A DNA stretch of 64,000 nucleotides from Lunularia cruciata (taxonomy: Eukaryota > Streptophyta > Marchantiopsida > Lunulariales > Lunulariaceae): positions 38,207,473 through 38,271,472 of the forward strand of contig OX419758.1 of NCBI GenBank assembly GCA_948567375.1. The letters are read 5' to 3'. The notes under the pieces were generated by a model. That model was not told where the DNA came from. It did not search any database and saw only the letters and a program-made list of their open reading frames with translations. Shown here in pieces: positions 1 to 12,745 of this stretch. The position numbers and the translations under genes were made by a program. Every line of letters starts with the position of its first letter. Within the stretch, counting starts at the first letter, position 1.

Positions 1-2900
1 GAAACGATCATACAATAACAATCACAATAAAACACTCTACACTGCATGCGAGTTTACATTTAGTTTTAAGAGGACTAAGTTACATATTACAAAAAGTGTA
101 CTAGTATCTTGACCACAAAATGATAAAAGTCAGAAAGATCAATGAAGTTATTAGAGACAGAGTTTAATTGAAGATAAATATTTTCTCGACTTTCTTCAAC
201 AATTATTTATTCTCATGGTTTACCTTTTACGGTCCTCCCGAGCACTAACCATTAGAGTAGCTTCTCTTTCCTTGATGCTGCAGGGTCCAAAGTTAAGTAA
301 AACCGTGTCTCCGAGTCTTCATCACCCATTTCTGTTATTATCCAATATGATTCAACGATGTTCTATGTAGACATAAAAGTATAGGCATAAAAGTAGACAT
401 AAAAGGCGACCGCGTAGAATAACATGGGAAGACCAATCAAGCAGTAGAAGGATAAGATAGGAAAGGTAAAATGAGGCTAAGCATGAATACTATTGGTATG
501 AGAAATCTACACTACTGCATCTAAAATATCACTAAAGATATCAAGGAGACCACTTGAATCATGCGGCATGTTGACTTTTGGTTACAACCCGCGTTGAGGG
601 GAGGAGGTAGGAGATGCCATGTGTGGCAGGACGTTAAACTTCAGGTGCCAATGGTTTCAATTTCACTAATCGTCTGTACTGGGGATGAAGACAATCGAGT
701 TGCCCTCTACGGACACCCTCTGAATACCATTTCACATCTTGCAGGCGATCTTTCTTAAGTGCAACCTTCTGCTTATGCTGTAGAAAAATTATGGAGGCAA
801 GAATTTGCTCTTCTTGCCGTCTGTGCACGTCTTGAACACCTATATCTGAGCTGAAGATGATTGAGCAGGCCTATAAACGAACGAAATTGCACTTTATAGA
901 TCCTAACTCAGGTCTTATCCCGAAACGTTTGTATGATAATTCATAATAACAACGACTTATTCATCCTCCATAATCTGCATGTTTAACGAAACTATGTATG
1001 CAGATAATTCACTTGAGCTATTTCTCCACAATTACCCTTGGTAACCGACCACCTCCTTTGAGGATGCTCCGATGTGTTGAATTGAGTTCAACATTATGTC
1101 TGAGCATTAACCGTGACTTCTTACTGAAACCTCGCTTTGAGTGACAACAAATTGTCACATGGCTGTAAGATTTTCTCAGCTTTGAATCCTTGACAGGCAA
1201 AATACTGCCGTACAACAAGATTACCAATGATTGAACGTCAACTGACTTAGGCAAGTTATCTGCATGGTCTAATGTTTCTGCTGTGACATATTGAAACTCC
1301 GTTGTAATGGTAACGGCCCAACTTCAGTCAACATAACCGCGCAGAAAGAAATGCCATATACGACGGTGCAAGTAAGTTTGATGATTTGTATGTGGTTTAC
1401 AGGGATCGGCCTGTTTCAGGCTACCCTGGATTGCTGGTAGTCCCGTGAAACTTTACCTTCGAGTCAATGCACCATCACAAGCAGGAGCAGCATCAAGGAC
1501 GGTCTCTCAAGTGTAAATGCCGTACTTCTTCTAAATTTATTTTTAATTTGCATACAAGAAAAGCATTCTTACCTTGTCGAACTCAATTGCTGCGGTTTTG
1601 TGTTGTTAAATCATTGTAAGGTCAAACTTAACTTTTACATAAATCGAGGTTGAAGAATGATACCGTACGTAAAATGTAATCCATTCTTCAGGCCTCAGTT
1701 CTTTATCTGGTAAGCAATGGATGCTATGCTAGCAGTCATATTAAACCTCGACCTCTTTATATTAATTCAGTCCATCAATGCTCCTGCAACGAACTATCAT
1801 GATGGACAGCGAAGTTTGTGGGTCCGTATTCATGGTCTTATTCTCCCTAATGACAGCTTGTTCTCATTGCTTATGCTCTCCAGCCCCTTCCAAGGGCTAC
1901 ATTCCTCCAAATTCCTCCCGTCTTGATGTTATAAAATGACGTCTAGTCGGGATGGTTGGTGCATAGCATATTCTGCTTGGTTTCGAAGTACATGATTCTT
2001 GTTGTCTTTTCTTCAGTGACGAAATAAGTAAAACGAAAATTCAGTACAATTTGGATAATCTCATGAACGTGAAGCTGAATGAGTATTACAACACCAAATT
2101 GATCCTAAGAAGAGTATATTTTATACGTGAATTTTGCAGTGAACCTCAGCATAGGGTGTGGCAGCCATCGACGACCTGGTCTATCTCTCCACTCTTTTAT
2201 TAGTTTGCGTGGGCACTGATGGAATTCTTACTCTTGTTTCTTCTCTCATCAGACATTACGTGCTGAATTGAATATACCGATATATATTCCATCTTCTCAA
2301 CCGCTCGTATGGCAACCGCTCGTATGGCTCGTTGACATGTTCCCGATACAATAGGGGTTTCAAATTCCAAATTTTCATAAAATATTGTACAAGTTGTCAT
2401 AAGTAGTGGTCCCAGTAATGAATGGTCTCCTATAGATTTGTATGGATACCAAAAAGTATTTTGACGGAATACTTTGATGGAGGGGGTTCAGTTTTACAGT
2501 TTACAGCTAGTTTTTTAGGAGGACGCAGGACCTTTAACTAACTATGTGGAACTTAATTACCGAACCAATCTGGAGTTAATTCTAACCACCCATGTTATGC
2601 TAACCACCTGTATTAAGCCAGATGGAAGCAAGAGAGAGATTGTAATGGAAAACTACATGTAAAATCCAGTTTGAAAATCATCATGTGTCCTTAGTCAAAT
2701 TTGAAAACATTGTCTTGTTTCCTCGGGTTCACATCTCATTGTGCACATCAAGCGGGTTAGAGAGGATTGACATGTCAGGCGGGTTAGAATGGTTCCAAAT
2801 GGTGCACAGTGAGTTGGAATGTTTTGTTATTCCTTGAAGGTGTTAGAATTGGTGAGTATACACACCGCCTATCACCCAACAATCCTGACATAATATAGTA
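1..2900. other. Gene-free left flank
   Basis: No open frame longer than about 80 codons and no recognisable protein motif is present on either strand. Short open frames (561-758 plus, 1018-1254 minus, 1717-1926 plus) have no domain signature and no convincing splice structure. The only structured element I see is the small double-hairpin repeat listed separately near 395-540. This could be distant upstream or downstream sequence of a gene outside the window. Confidence 0.5.
395..540 (-). repeat. Double-hairpin repeat, copy A (degenerate)
   Basis: On the minus strand this matches the family seen best at 15820-15970 and 35203-35340. It has the GCGGTCGCC block (here the plus-strand complement at about 400-412), the degraded hairpin around GGGAAGACC, the pyrimidine-rich spacer, the degraded GGGGCTTAGCCCC palindrome, and the adjoining stretch containing TCTCATA and ATATCTTA-like words. 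It is more diverged than the other copies: both hairpins have lost pairing. Confidence 0.55.
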
Positions 2901-4560
2901 ATAGAGGTCAATCGGGCAAATTGAAATCAAAATCTACATTTGCTTCTTATACCTTGGAAACATGGAAGAATCTCCTATTCCATCGTCCACCTCTACTTGC
3001 AATCTCAATGTCTCCCAGCCCTCATCTCCATATTCAACTTCAAGAATTACTTGAGAAGATGGTTGTGTCTTTCCCACTTCCGCATTTGAATGCAACAAAC
3101 AAAGGATCAAAGGATGTTTTTGTTCAAGCACATGGTAAGAGTGGGCCTGGGGTTACAATCCACACACCGAGTAGTAGCTCGAGCAAAACAACAAAGCGTG
3201 AAGATGACCAATTTAGGATGGCTTATCACCACTACTCACAAATAATTGATAATTTGGAAGATGTAGAGCACTTTAGTCAAATTTATGGAGGAAAGAGTAA
3301 AACCCAATCCAAAAAAGCACCACATTCAATTACATGGCCACTTACTTCATTTGGCATGAGCAAGGATTTCCATCCTTTATGAACAATGACTAGCTTTACA
3401 AAAAAATGTACAAGATACTTGAAATTGTACAAAAGATACTTGAGAATTGATAAAAAATTGCACGTAGGAGGGTCTCATCAATAAGGACTTAAAGTAAGGA
3501 TGGAGAACAATAGATGATAAACTCAATCATCTTTGTCCATGTTTTGCAAGAATGGATTTATTGTTGGGGTGTAGAGCGAATATATCTCCCATTGCATTGG
3601 TTAGTATTGGTAGTATTGAGGAGGAAGTTTGGTTCATGTATAGAACATGCCTTGTTGTCACACTAGAGGAGGCAAATGACAATATGGGAAAAATGAAGAA
3701 TCTTTGTGAAGAATGAATTCCTATTAGCATCCTGAGCACCCAAGTGCCCTTGGATGATTTTATAAATTGCATGTGTACATCTGGAAATTGTGAATGTGGA
3801 TCATTGGGACTTTGGACAAGGGAGTTGTAGATGAGGATGAAAATCCATCCTTGACAAGAGAAAAAGCCAAGCAACACTCCCATACTTTGCAAGCAAAAGA
3901 GAATCATTCAAGAGGAAAAGGAGCACCAAGAGTGACAAGAGTAGAGGAGAATCAAAGAGTAAGAGCAAAGAGAATCAAAGAGAGGGAGAGAGTCAAGAAA
4001 GTGAGGAGCCAATTAGAGATGCATCCAAGGAGAAAGAGGAGCAGGAGAATGTAAAGGAAACATCTAACAAGAAGGAAGTTGATTCTTGAAAGAGGAAAAG
4101 GAGCTCAAAAGCTTCCAAGATGGCCCGACCCTTACACCCGCTCTTGCTTTGTTATTGGAAAACCTAGCATCTAACAAAAAAAAGATTGAATCAATAGAAT
4201 CTAAGGAGAATGCAAAATAACACAAATTAAAGCTTTGAAAGTGGTTGATCTTAGGAAACACAAGAGAGAAGTAAAGTCAAAGAAGATCTTAAAGGTGGAG
4301 AAAATCAGGCCAAAGCAAGAAAAATTTCCAAATCAATAAGAGTGAGGCCAAATCAAAATGCTTTTATGCCATGACACTTGAACTAGCTTGTGCAAGAAAA
4401 TCTCAAAAGGTAATTAAATGTATTATTACCATGATATCCAATAAATATTCAAACAATTATGGTGGCTCTAGTAACAATTACAATGTGGACTCCAAGTTCC
4501 TTATACCTAATTATACTCCCAATTCAGCTCCTTGTGCTAGTTGGAACAAGAGTGAAGAAT
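2900..4560 (+). mobile_element. Degenerate lysine-rich transposon-like remnant
   Basis: A 153-codon open frame at 2921-3382 is followed on the same strand by broken frames. The last part (3794-4350) encodes a strongly basic, Lys/Glu/Arg-rich stretch. No catalytic domain is visible and I do not recognise the family. The composition (AAG/GAG-rich, repeated GAGGAGAAAG-type words) resembles the coiled-coil remnant at 41.9-44.2 kb, so both may come from one element family; that is inference. Several in-frame stops argue against a working gene. Confidence 0.35.
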
Positions 4561-5290
4561 AGTCAAGAGTTGGAAAGTATAGTTAATAGCCCCAATATGC
4601 TCACCTTGTGCTTGTTGGAACAAGAGTGAAGAATAGGCAAGTTTCTTGAGAGTTTAGTAAAGAGCTCTAGTATACCCAAGGATCTTCCAATCTAAAATTA
4701 TGTTATATATGAAGTTTACAGATTTGTGTTGTGTATCCAAAATACCACATGTTTTCTCTTTGGTAATGATTATTTCCATGTGAATCATTGTGCAGTTCTC
4801 TTGTTGTAGAATTCACCTATTTGTATATGCATAACATATTTGATTATGATACGAGAACTGCAAAACTACAAAAGCTACAAACTATAAAATGCCAAATGCA
4901 CCCTTTTCTTGAATGAAATTCATGTTTGACAAATTTTTAGATCTTATTATTTAATAAACAAAGCATCAAAAAAATTTTGTGCCACTAAATCAAAACTTGG
5001 TTTGCGTTGATAGGTTGAAACGGCACAAACCGCACATAAGTTTTCATGGTTGTGCAGTTTGAACCATCCACATTTCACCCATTTACATGTGAGGATACTC
5101 TACACTCTCCATCTTAGAATTGATTGGAACAATATAAGCTCTACACATTTTCACATCAATAGTGTCCATCAAAACTCAATGGTTAAAAAATCAATATTGC
5201 AAGTTTGAAAGAGAAATATATACACAAGAAAATTATGTAAAATATATAAAGGCACTAAAGGCTAGGCATAAGGTCTATTGTGCATTTTAT
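4560..5290. other. AT-rich spacer
   Basis: No open frame or known motif. A short phrase is repeated: a segment around 4545-4580 (GAGTGAAGAATAG context) recurs at about 4617-4640, a local duplication of about 75 bp. Confidence 0.4.
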
Positions 5291-8200
5291 CCATGTCATC
5301 AAGTGATTGCCAATATAAGGTAGGTCTAAGATGAGATGGATGTGTTGCTATAGTCCTTTTTTATAAGACCAAGCTTATATTGGCAGGTCTAATAAAGAAA
5401 TCACTATAGCACCACATCCATCTCCTCTCTAGAGCATGCACCCAAGGCTCATTAAATGCTTGCCCTAAAAGCTCATAAAGGTTAGAACTATAATCCCTCA
5501 ATCTACAATTGGTCCACTCCTCCTCTAGGACCTAATGGCTGGAGCTACGGAAGCCCTAAATCTATCTAGAGGTGATACAAGGAGCTGAAATAATAAAGTG
5601 TACAAAGTACTAAGGATATCTCTTGGTGAACACGGTGGAGGATATATAGCTCCATGAGGATGGTTCTTGCAATAAGGAAGAGCCTCACTATCCAAAAATA
5701 ATATATATCAGATAAATAAACCTAATGAGGTAAAAAGTACTGTACGGTCTAACCTTAAAACCTCAAAACTCATTAAAATAGCCATCCATCTCAATGAGGC
5801 ATGCCATCTAACATGAACATGTGTGAACTCCTACCGGTAAGTGACCACTCTCACATAGAATGCAATAGGATCTTTGCATCCCATTTTGGACCATTGGTCC
5901 ATATGATCACCTCAAAGTGTTTGATACAATACTCCTTAAACTCTCTAATGCTAAGCTATGGAATATATCATGAAGTACTACTTGCGGAAAAATAGTATCA
6001 TCTTCTCTTCAAGGTATCGAAATACCACTCCAATGAGGTCTACTAGGATCTCTCACAACTACTATATTATTCAAATCTAACACTAGAATCCTCATCTTCA
6101 AATCTGTATGGAAAATGATACAAGGATGAATAATGTAAATAAACTCATTTTCTCTTCCAAACTAGTGAGATTTTGTACCTCATCACTCAAAGATGTATTT
6201 TTCTCTTGAATCTACAAGCACTTATAGTAAGTACCTCAAAATATCAAATCCTCGATGCAAGGTCTCCAAGATACAATATCCTCTCCCAAACACAAATAAG
6301 GTTCCTCTCTTGGGCCACCTACAAGTGTCAACCAAGTTTGACTAGATCATGTGGCTTGCAAAGATGATGCTCTCTCCATTTGATGGAGTAGTAGTCTCTC
6401 TAGCATGACCCACTCTGGATGAAGAACTTGAAGTCTATGTTGTTGTTGTTGTAGTAGGGGCTTGCTCTATGGCATGATCTCTAAATTGACTATGGGTTTG
6501 AGTCCCCATATGTGTTAACAAAGCCATCCTTAGGGTCTAAGTCCCTATATCAACTAAACTAGCCTCTCTCTAAGCCCCTACCACACCATAGGGGACATCA
6601 CCATGATCTTTCTGAGTCCCTACCTCCTTTGGAAGAAAAACCCAAGGACATTGTAACACACCTACCTCTAACCACTCTCTAGTTGGCTGCCAAGCATCCT
6701 CATATGCTACCCTAAGAGTATCTAGCTGAGTCTTCATCTCATGTACTTCCTTCTAGGTCTTCTCCAATAGTTTTGTAGTAACGGAGAACTCTCTCATATA
6801 CCATATCTCCTAAACTCAATATCCTTCTACTCTCACCCTACTATCTCTCATGAGTCCTTCCAAATCAGTGAGTCTCTCCACTTGTGCTCTCACATCTACC
6901 TTTGTCTCCCAAATAAGTCTAACTAACTTTGCTAACCATTTTCTTGTAGTACTCTCCTCAATACATAGATGTGTCTCATGCTCTACTAGTCTACTCTCTC
7001 TCAAAGAAAATGTGCTCCTCACAACGGAACTGCTCCTACCTTTGTGCACATATACTCTCATGCTCAGCTAGGTTACTCAAAAGGTGCTCTTCTAGCATAA
7101 TATGCTCTTCTCTCTCTCTCTCTCTCGGGTGTGCTCTCTCTCTCTCAATCTCTTCTCATGATAGGCAATTCCATTCTCATCTGTAATGCGGATGTGCTCC
7201 TCTCCAAGGATACTCAAAAAGTGATGGCAATGGAGGTGGCTCAACTCTCATTCTGTGTAGACTATATGGATGATCATGCTCATGGGTACTAGCTTCTAGT
7301 ACATCAACACTTTGAGATGCATGGGGAGGATCATGAAGAGTGTGATCATCAAGGTGCTCATGGGAATAGGGTACTCAAACATCATGAAGGTGACTTGTAC
7401 ACAATTTTTCAAACCATATCAATCCAAGAAACAAATCCATATAGTACTATTCATAATCCATGAAGGTTTATCCATGAGCTCCCAATTATAACAATAAAAA
7501 AAATGTATATAAAAATAGAAATATCCAAACATGTGCATAGGGCTAGCTAACCCATACTCAAAAGGTGCACTAAACTAAAACTAAACACTCACTTACCCAA
7601 TTACTCATCATATGCAAGCTCTCCCTTGTTTGCACTCTTGTGAATATAAAAATCCTCCTTCACACCACCAATATTATATACAATCTCATTCTCATTGAGG
7701 AATCCACTCTCCATGACCAAATGGCTGAGAACCTATACCACATGGGTCACACAAAAGTGTCTACCATTAGGGTGCCCAAGCTACCTCTAGACTACAACAA
7801 GCTCTGCCTCAATAGACAACAACATAAGCTCAGCCCAATCATAGTTTGCTAAAGCAGATTGTGCCATCTTACTCTTCATTATGAGAATGATACTCCTATG
7901 CACAACACTAGGACACCATGCAAGAATAAGTAGTAAACATAAGAGCTAAAAAATGGTCTAATTGTAGGATATGCACACTACCTACCTAAATATCTCCTAG
8001 TTGTCCTATCTCTTATAGGAAACTAGTATTCCACCATGCTTTGTGGAAATGTCTTCCTCATCTCTATAATACACACTCACAAATAAAATGCATGGCAAAT
8101 AATAATTATGGTGAGAGAAAAATCTCTCCCTCTAACTATCCCTCTCTCAAGTGTGTGCAAAATCTGTGCACACTACTACTACAAATATATCAACACACAA

Positions 8201-9350
8201 ATATGTCAATATTTAACATCTCCAAATTCCATATAAAAAATAAACTCTCAAAATCCAAACTCTATTTCCCTAGCCATGCAAACAAAGCAAGGAAACCACA
8301 CAAACCAAGGCACATGAGCCATGCAAACCACTCAACTCCAGCTCAAACCTGCTCCATTGGTTTGCACCATCTATGTGTCATGGTTTGCGTGGCGGGCACT
8401 AGTTTGCTTGGTGGCCGCGTTTAGGGTGTCAGTGCCTGTTGTATGACTTGCATGCAATTTCACTCACTATGCATTTTGCAATTCAGGCTTGGCATTCAAA
8501 ATTATGCAATCAGAAAACATATATTGAGAGAAATTCAACTATTAGTTACATACGGTTTTGGATATTCAATCTAAAGGCATCCAAATTGATTTAAAAAATG
8601 GCCTCTGCACTTCTTTGATTTGAACTTTATCCAACAAATAGTACTTCATGTATAACATATAATCAAAAATTGTATGAAACCTGATCAGCTAGTGTCATTT
8701 GGACGTCTCTTTTATATGTTCAATTTCATCTTCTCTCTCATTCTCCTCAATTGCCATCTTGCATTGCCCATGCAAAATGCTTTCAATTTTCAATCTCTCC
8801 TCTTGATTCCTTCATTTGTCCTCTCTTTCCTTGAATTGCATGCTCCTTGCACTCACTAGTCCTCTCTCCTCTCCTCTCTTTCCCAATTCACTCACTTGCA
8901 CTCCTCCTCTCATATCTCCTTTTTGATTCCCTCACCCATCCTCTCTCCTCTCTTCTTTGTGCAAACCTCATGCAATGGTCTCCTCTATGCAATACTTGTG
9001 GTTAGTTGACATAAATGAATGATGGCTGTGAATTGCTTTTGTACTCCTTTGTTTCTCTCTTTGATCAATGTCCTCTCTCTTCCTTCTTCTTTCTGAAAAA
9101 TATATTGTGTATCTCCCCTTGTAGTTTCTTTCAATTTCAAACTTGCCCTTGTTTTCACTCTCTCCAATTTCTATCAATTTTGAATTTGTGCTCTCTTGGT
9201 CCTCTTCAAAAAATGTCTTTCCTCTTTCCCTCTTCTTTCTTTCTCTCAAATTTGTCCTCTATCTTGGCTAGCAGTTTATATTGTATGCTTATCCCAAAAC
9301 TCAAGCTCTCTCCCAAATTTCCTTAAAATCTCTAGATTTTGACCAATGCT
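5290..9350 (-). mobile_element. Coiled-coil retroelement-like ORF remnant, copy 1
   Basis: The minus strand carries a long broken frame from about 7.9 kb down to 5.3 kb. It is rich in Glu, Arg and Leu (for example 6816-7061, which reads as an amphipathic helix) and is interrupted by many stops. Its N-terminal part reads ANYDWAELMLLSIEAEL and is followed by LGHPNG. The same parts, in the same order and orientation, recur at 52.6-56.5 kb, so this is a dispersed repeat family. The plus strand upstream (8.6-9.35 kb) is pyrimidine-rich. No reverse transcriptase, integrase or transposase is visible inside it, so it may be the gag-like part of a larger element or a non-autonomous one. Confidence 0.55.
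7105..7146. repeat. (TC)n microsatellite
   Basis: Two TC runs are separated by a short GGGTGTG interruption. On the minus strand the run encodes an alternating Glu-Arg tract inside the coiled-coil remnant. A matching run sits at the homologous position of copy 2 (54143-54164), so it is probably ancestral to the element and not a new expansion. Confidence 0.8.
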
Positions 9351-10040
9351 CTTCATCTCCTCCCTAGTTCTCCCCCTAGTTCTCTTCCTCTTTTCTATTG
9401 GTGTAGATTAGTACCCTTAAACTCTTCATGACCCTTCAAACACCAATGACATTGCAATTATATTTGTTTCCAATCTGACCATTCAAATATTTCCTAGACT
9501 CACTCATACTCTGGATATCATGCATTTTCAAATTACTCACTCATTGCTCTAGAGTTCATGTATTTCCAACTTAATCATTCATTTCCTCACTCCCTACTTC
9601 TACCAAAATACTCACCTTCTCCTCCCAAAATACTCACTTCATGCAATCCATGTCACCTATGCAAATACCTATGCATACTACACAACCACATTATGTTCAC
9701 CATGCCAATTTAACAAAGCTAAGCGTTTTCTACATTTTAACCAAGCCCAAGTGTAAAATTACTCTTTTCAAATACATCAAACACACTCAAAGTACATCAA
9801 ACAGAGTTGGTTGAATCATAACATACTCAAAGTAAATCAAAAATATTACATTGATTTAGAAGTTATAAAATATATTAGATTGACCGGGACTTCAAGTAGC
9901 CAAAAAATTTTAATTACATAAGTTTTTGTTTCTTCTCTATTCTATCCATGATACTTAGAGGCTACTTGGTCCACACTTTGCTCTTCATTTCCTATATCTA
10001 AATATGAGTCAAAAAGCCTTCTTCTAGCCAATTATCTGCT
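9350..10040. other. Gene-free spacer between transposon remnants
   Basis: No open frame with a recognisable motif. Short repeats such as ACACTCAAAGTACATCAAA occur twice near 9780-9840. Confidence 0.4.
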
Positions 10041-10161
10041 TGGTCAATCAAAAAGTTATGAAGAATAATTCTTGTGCATATATACATTTCTACACAACAT
10101 CATACACTATAGAAGCACAACTCACACATAAGTCATACATGAACTCTAAAGTGCTACAATA
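10040..10161 (-). repeat. Truncated LTR head joined to the next LTR
   Basis: On the minus strand this begins with TGTAGCACTTTAGAG at 10161 and runs about 120 bp. It matches the first part of the LTR that begins identically at 10714. It is joined directly to the end of that LTR, giving an LTR-LTR style junction. Confidence 0.6.
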
Positions 10162-10714
10162 ATCAATTTATTTTCAATTTGAATCACACTCAATCAGATC
10201 AATACTTGATCTATCACTCAATAATCTGCCAACAATTGGACATTAATTACAATCAAGCCCCATCCACTCTAATTAAGAGACTCCAAGTGATGCTAGCCGG
10301 CCTCTATCCACCATAGCCAAGAACTCAAAGGCTCAACATCAAAGAAGAAAGCACTTTGGAGCTACACTTTAAAGCATACTCCTTGATCTTGACCTAGGTC
10401 TCCAACCCTAACGGTCCCACTGATGGCATATCCGATAGTGCAAATAGTGCAAGTGACGATAGGCCTCACCATTTAGTCAATACCTCCAAAATGAAATTTG
10501 ACCATCAACAAGTAGTTTGTGAGTAACTACCAAAATACTTTTGACTACCAACACTTCTACTCCAGCACTTGAGCAATCTAGGTGCAATGCTACAAATGGC
10601 ATGATAGTTGTTGAGCATATATACATCACTACACAACAAACATCGTTATCAACATCATACACTATAGAAGCACAACTCATACATAAGTCATACATGAACT
10701 CTAAAGTGCTACAA
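10162..10714 (-). repeat. 3' LTR of the PHD-finger Ty3/gypsy element
   Basis: On the minus strand the LTR begins TGTAGCACTTTAGAG right after a purine-rich tract (GCTGGGGGTGAT, about 10715-10726), the expected polypurine tract position. It is roughly 550 bp long. An LTR of the same family lies in plus orientation at about 54205-54790, which supports its identity as a mobile terminal repeat. Confidence 0.65.
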
Positions 10715-10869
10715 TCACCCCCAGCTAGCAATTAGGTCTCTCTAATTCCAAATAGCCATCTAATCCAAGTATATGGTGTACCCTATGGTGGGCAAAGATC
10801 TAGAGGACGGGTGCTATCAAGCTCCATCGTTAGTTGCAATCTATACCATATACTAGCTAGGATGAACTA

Positions 10870-12100
10870 GCTATAGGTCCAGTACATCTAGGACATAACC
10901 ACTGTCTCTAAGGAACCACCATGAGGGGAGGAGTCAAACATGGCATATGCCATCCTCTTGAACAACTATTACACACTAACATAGTAGCAGCTCCACCAAA
11001 AGAGCCACATAACATACATGACAAGCCTGCACATACAAGTGCTAAGCTTGGGTCCATAGTACCATCAATGTTTGGGAGATGACGTGGTTCAGAATTGCAC
11101 ACATGATCCTTCCACATGCACCATTATGTCCTTCCAACACAAGGATGCTAGAAGGCAAAACCTCATGCACTCTCAAGATAATGCGGCCCATAGTAACATC
11201 AAGTATTGTGGGTGTTGTTTGTTGTAAATATACATAGTCACTTGGATGAAATTGACAAATTGAGGATCTATAACCTCCTCCTTGAATGGTAGCATAGCGT
11301 GAGGTATCTTTATGCTCATCAATCACCAAGTTCTCAAAGGTCATTGGCATCACTCTCCAAAAGATCTCTACCTATTGAGAACATGCGCTCATCCATACAT
11401 CTAGGTCACCAAGTCCAACAGTATAGTAACATCTTGACAAATGGCACAAGTAAATCTGGATCTTGTCTACAACGGAGAAGTAAGGAGAGAAGGATCCTAA
11501 GGAGGCTTGCCGGCTGAATTGATAGCCCATGGCCACCAAGGTAAGTAGAGACCCCAATCTCCTAAGTGGCCTTGCTGCAAACCATACTTCCACAATCCTC
11601 TCTTCACCATTTGAACCACTCTCTCTACTAAGCCATCTACCTAAGGGTGATCTTGAGAGGTACTATGATGATCAATCAAAGCCTTATCACACAAGACCTA
11701 AAATTCATCCAAGAACTTTGTACCCTGATCAGTAAAAAATTCAATTGGTGCACCAAAATGACTAAGAACTTGATCCAAGGATGAGTAAGCTGTCCCTTCA
11801 TTGGAATTGTTAGGAAATGTTACCAACTCAATCCACTTGGAGAAGTGCTCCACCGTCACCAAAAAATACTAATGATATCTCAAAATCAACAATAAAGGAC
11901 AAACAAAGTCCAATGGTAACACCATCCCATGATAGGTAATGGGTGTAAATGTGGCATAGGAGCATTGAATCATGCTCTAACTTGGTCACAAACCACACAT
12001 CTGGCAACAAATTGTTGTACATTGATCTGCATACCGCACCACCAATAATGACTTTGGAGTAAGCTATATGTAAGCTTAACTCCAAAATGAAAAATTAACC
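10870..12100 (-). mobile_element. Ty3/gypsy integrase with C-terminal PHD finger (decayed)
   Basis: Read on the minus strand, the segment shows a retroviral-type integrase: a CVVCDQV zinc-binding end, then VEHFSKWIELV, FFTDQGTKFLDEF and DGLVERVVQMVKRGL, which are the D-D-E core landmarks of Ty3/gypsy integrases. About 150 residues later comes a PHD finger (10884-11018), then the polypurine tract and LTR. In-frame TAG/TAA stops and at least one frameshift show it is dead. The 5' part (gag, protease, RT) is missing: the sequence above 12.1 kb changes character, and another element begins near 12.63 kb. Integrases insert the cDNA; an added chromatin-reader domain at this position usually steers target choice, which is inference here. 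Confidence 0.75.
10884..11018 (-). other. PHD finger coding segment at the end of the retroelement pol frame
   Basis: On the minus strand all eight zinc ligands of a Cys4-His-Cys3 PHD finger are present in order: CMLC, CNSC, HMPC and CPRC. The conserved aromatic comes just before the His (GWH), LTPPL lies between, and W stands two residues before the last Cys pair. One TAG stop lies between LTPPLMVVP and the last Cys pair. PHD fingers typically bind histone H3 tails. Confidence 0.75.
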
Positions 12101-12632
12101 AAATAAACAACAATGTCCAGTAAACATCCTGACTCTAACATCCAATTGCCTTGTCACATATTGCACCAACAAATGGCCATAAATACACACCCAATGTACA
12201 AGAGCACATACTAGCACATCCTAATATGCACAAGTGCAGATTGCCCAAGACCTAGGGTTGTACAAGCACATACCAGAGCATACAAGCCCATATAAGATGC
12301 ATAGAAGCACATATCAAGCACATATAACTGTATACAAGCAATCATTTTCAAAACTAACGTGTATGTATTTGCAAAATATGCACAAGACACACAAGAGCAG
12401 AAAATGTGAAACCTCTATGTACATACTTTAAAACATACAAAAAACACACAAGTGCACAATATAGAGAACTCACATTTTGGATTAAAGGATCCTAAAGGAT
12501 TGAGTAGTCCACCTTGTTGTAAATTATAAGCAAGATAATGTTGCATGACATTATTTCTAGTTTCCTCTCTACTTAACTGAAGTCCATGCATGAGGATTGT
12601 CCCTTCTATATCCATTTAAAAAAAAATCCCCA
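12100..12632. repeat. Short imperfect tandem repeats
   Basis: The plus strand at about 12180-12440 is built from variants of ACAAGCACATA and CATACAAG, spaced 10-25 bp apart. No coding signature. A run of nine A residues lies at about 12616-12624, just before the non-LTR element. Confidence 0.45.
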
Positions 12633-12682
12633 TCTTGCACTACCCATAAGTCATCTTGCCGAGAGTGGATCAAGAAACACCA

Positions 12683-12745
12683 TGCCCGGTGTGTCACCGA
12701 CGCTTCACCTTGCAAGGGGTAAAGACCCATGTGGGAAGGATGCAC
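12683..12745 (+). other. N-terminal C2H2 zinc finger of the non-LTR element
   Basis: The frame beginning near 12656 reads CPVCHRRF, then HVGRMH: C-x2-C-x11-H-x4-H with the usual hydrophobic positions. In RLE elements such fingers recognise the DNA target. Confidence 0.7.
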
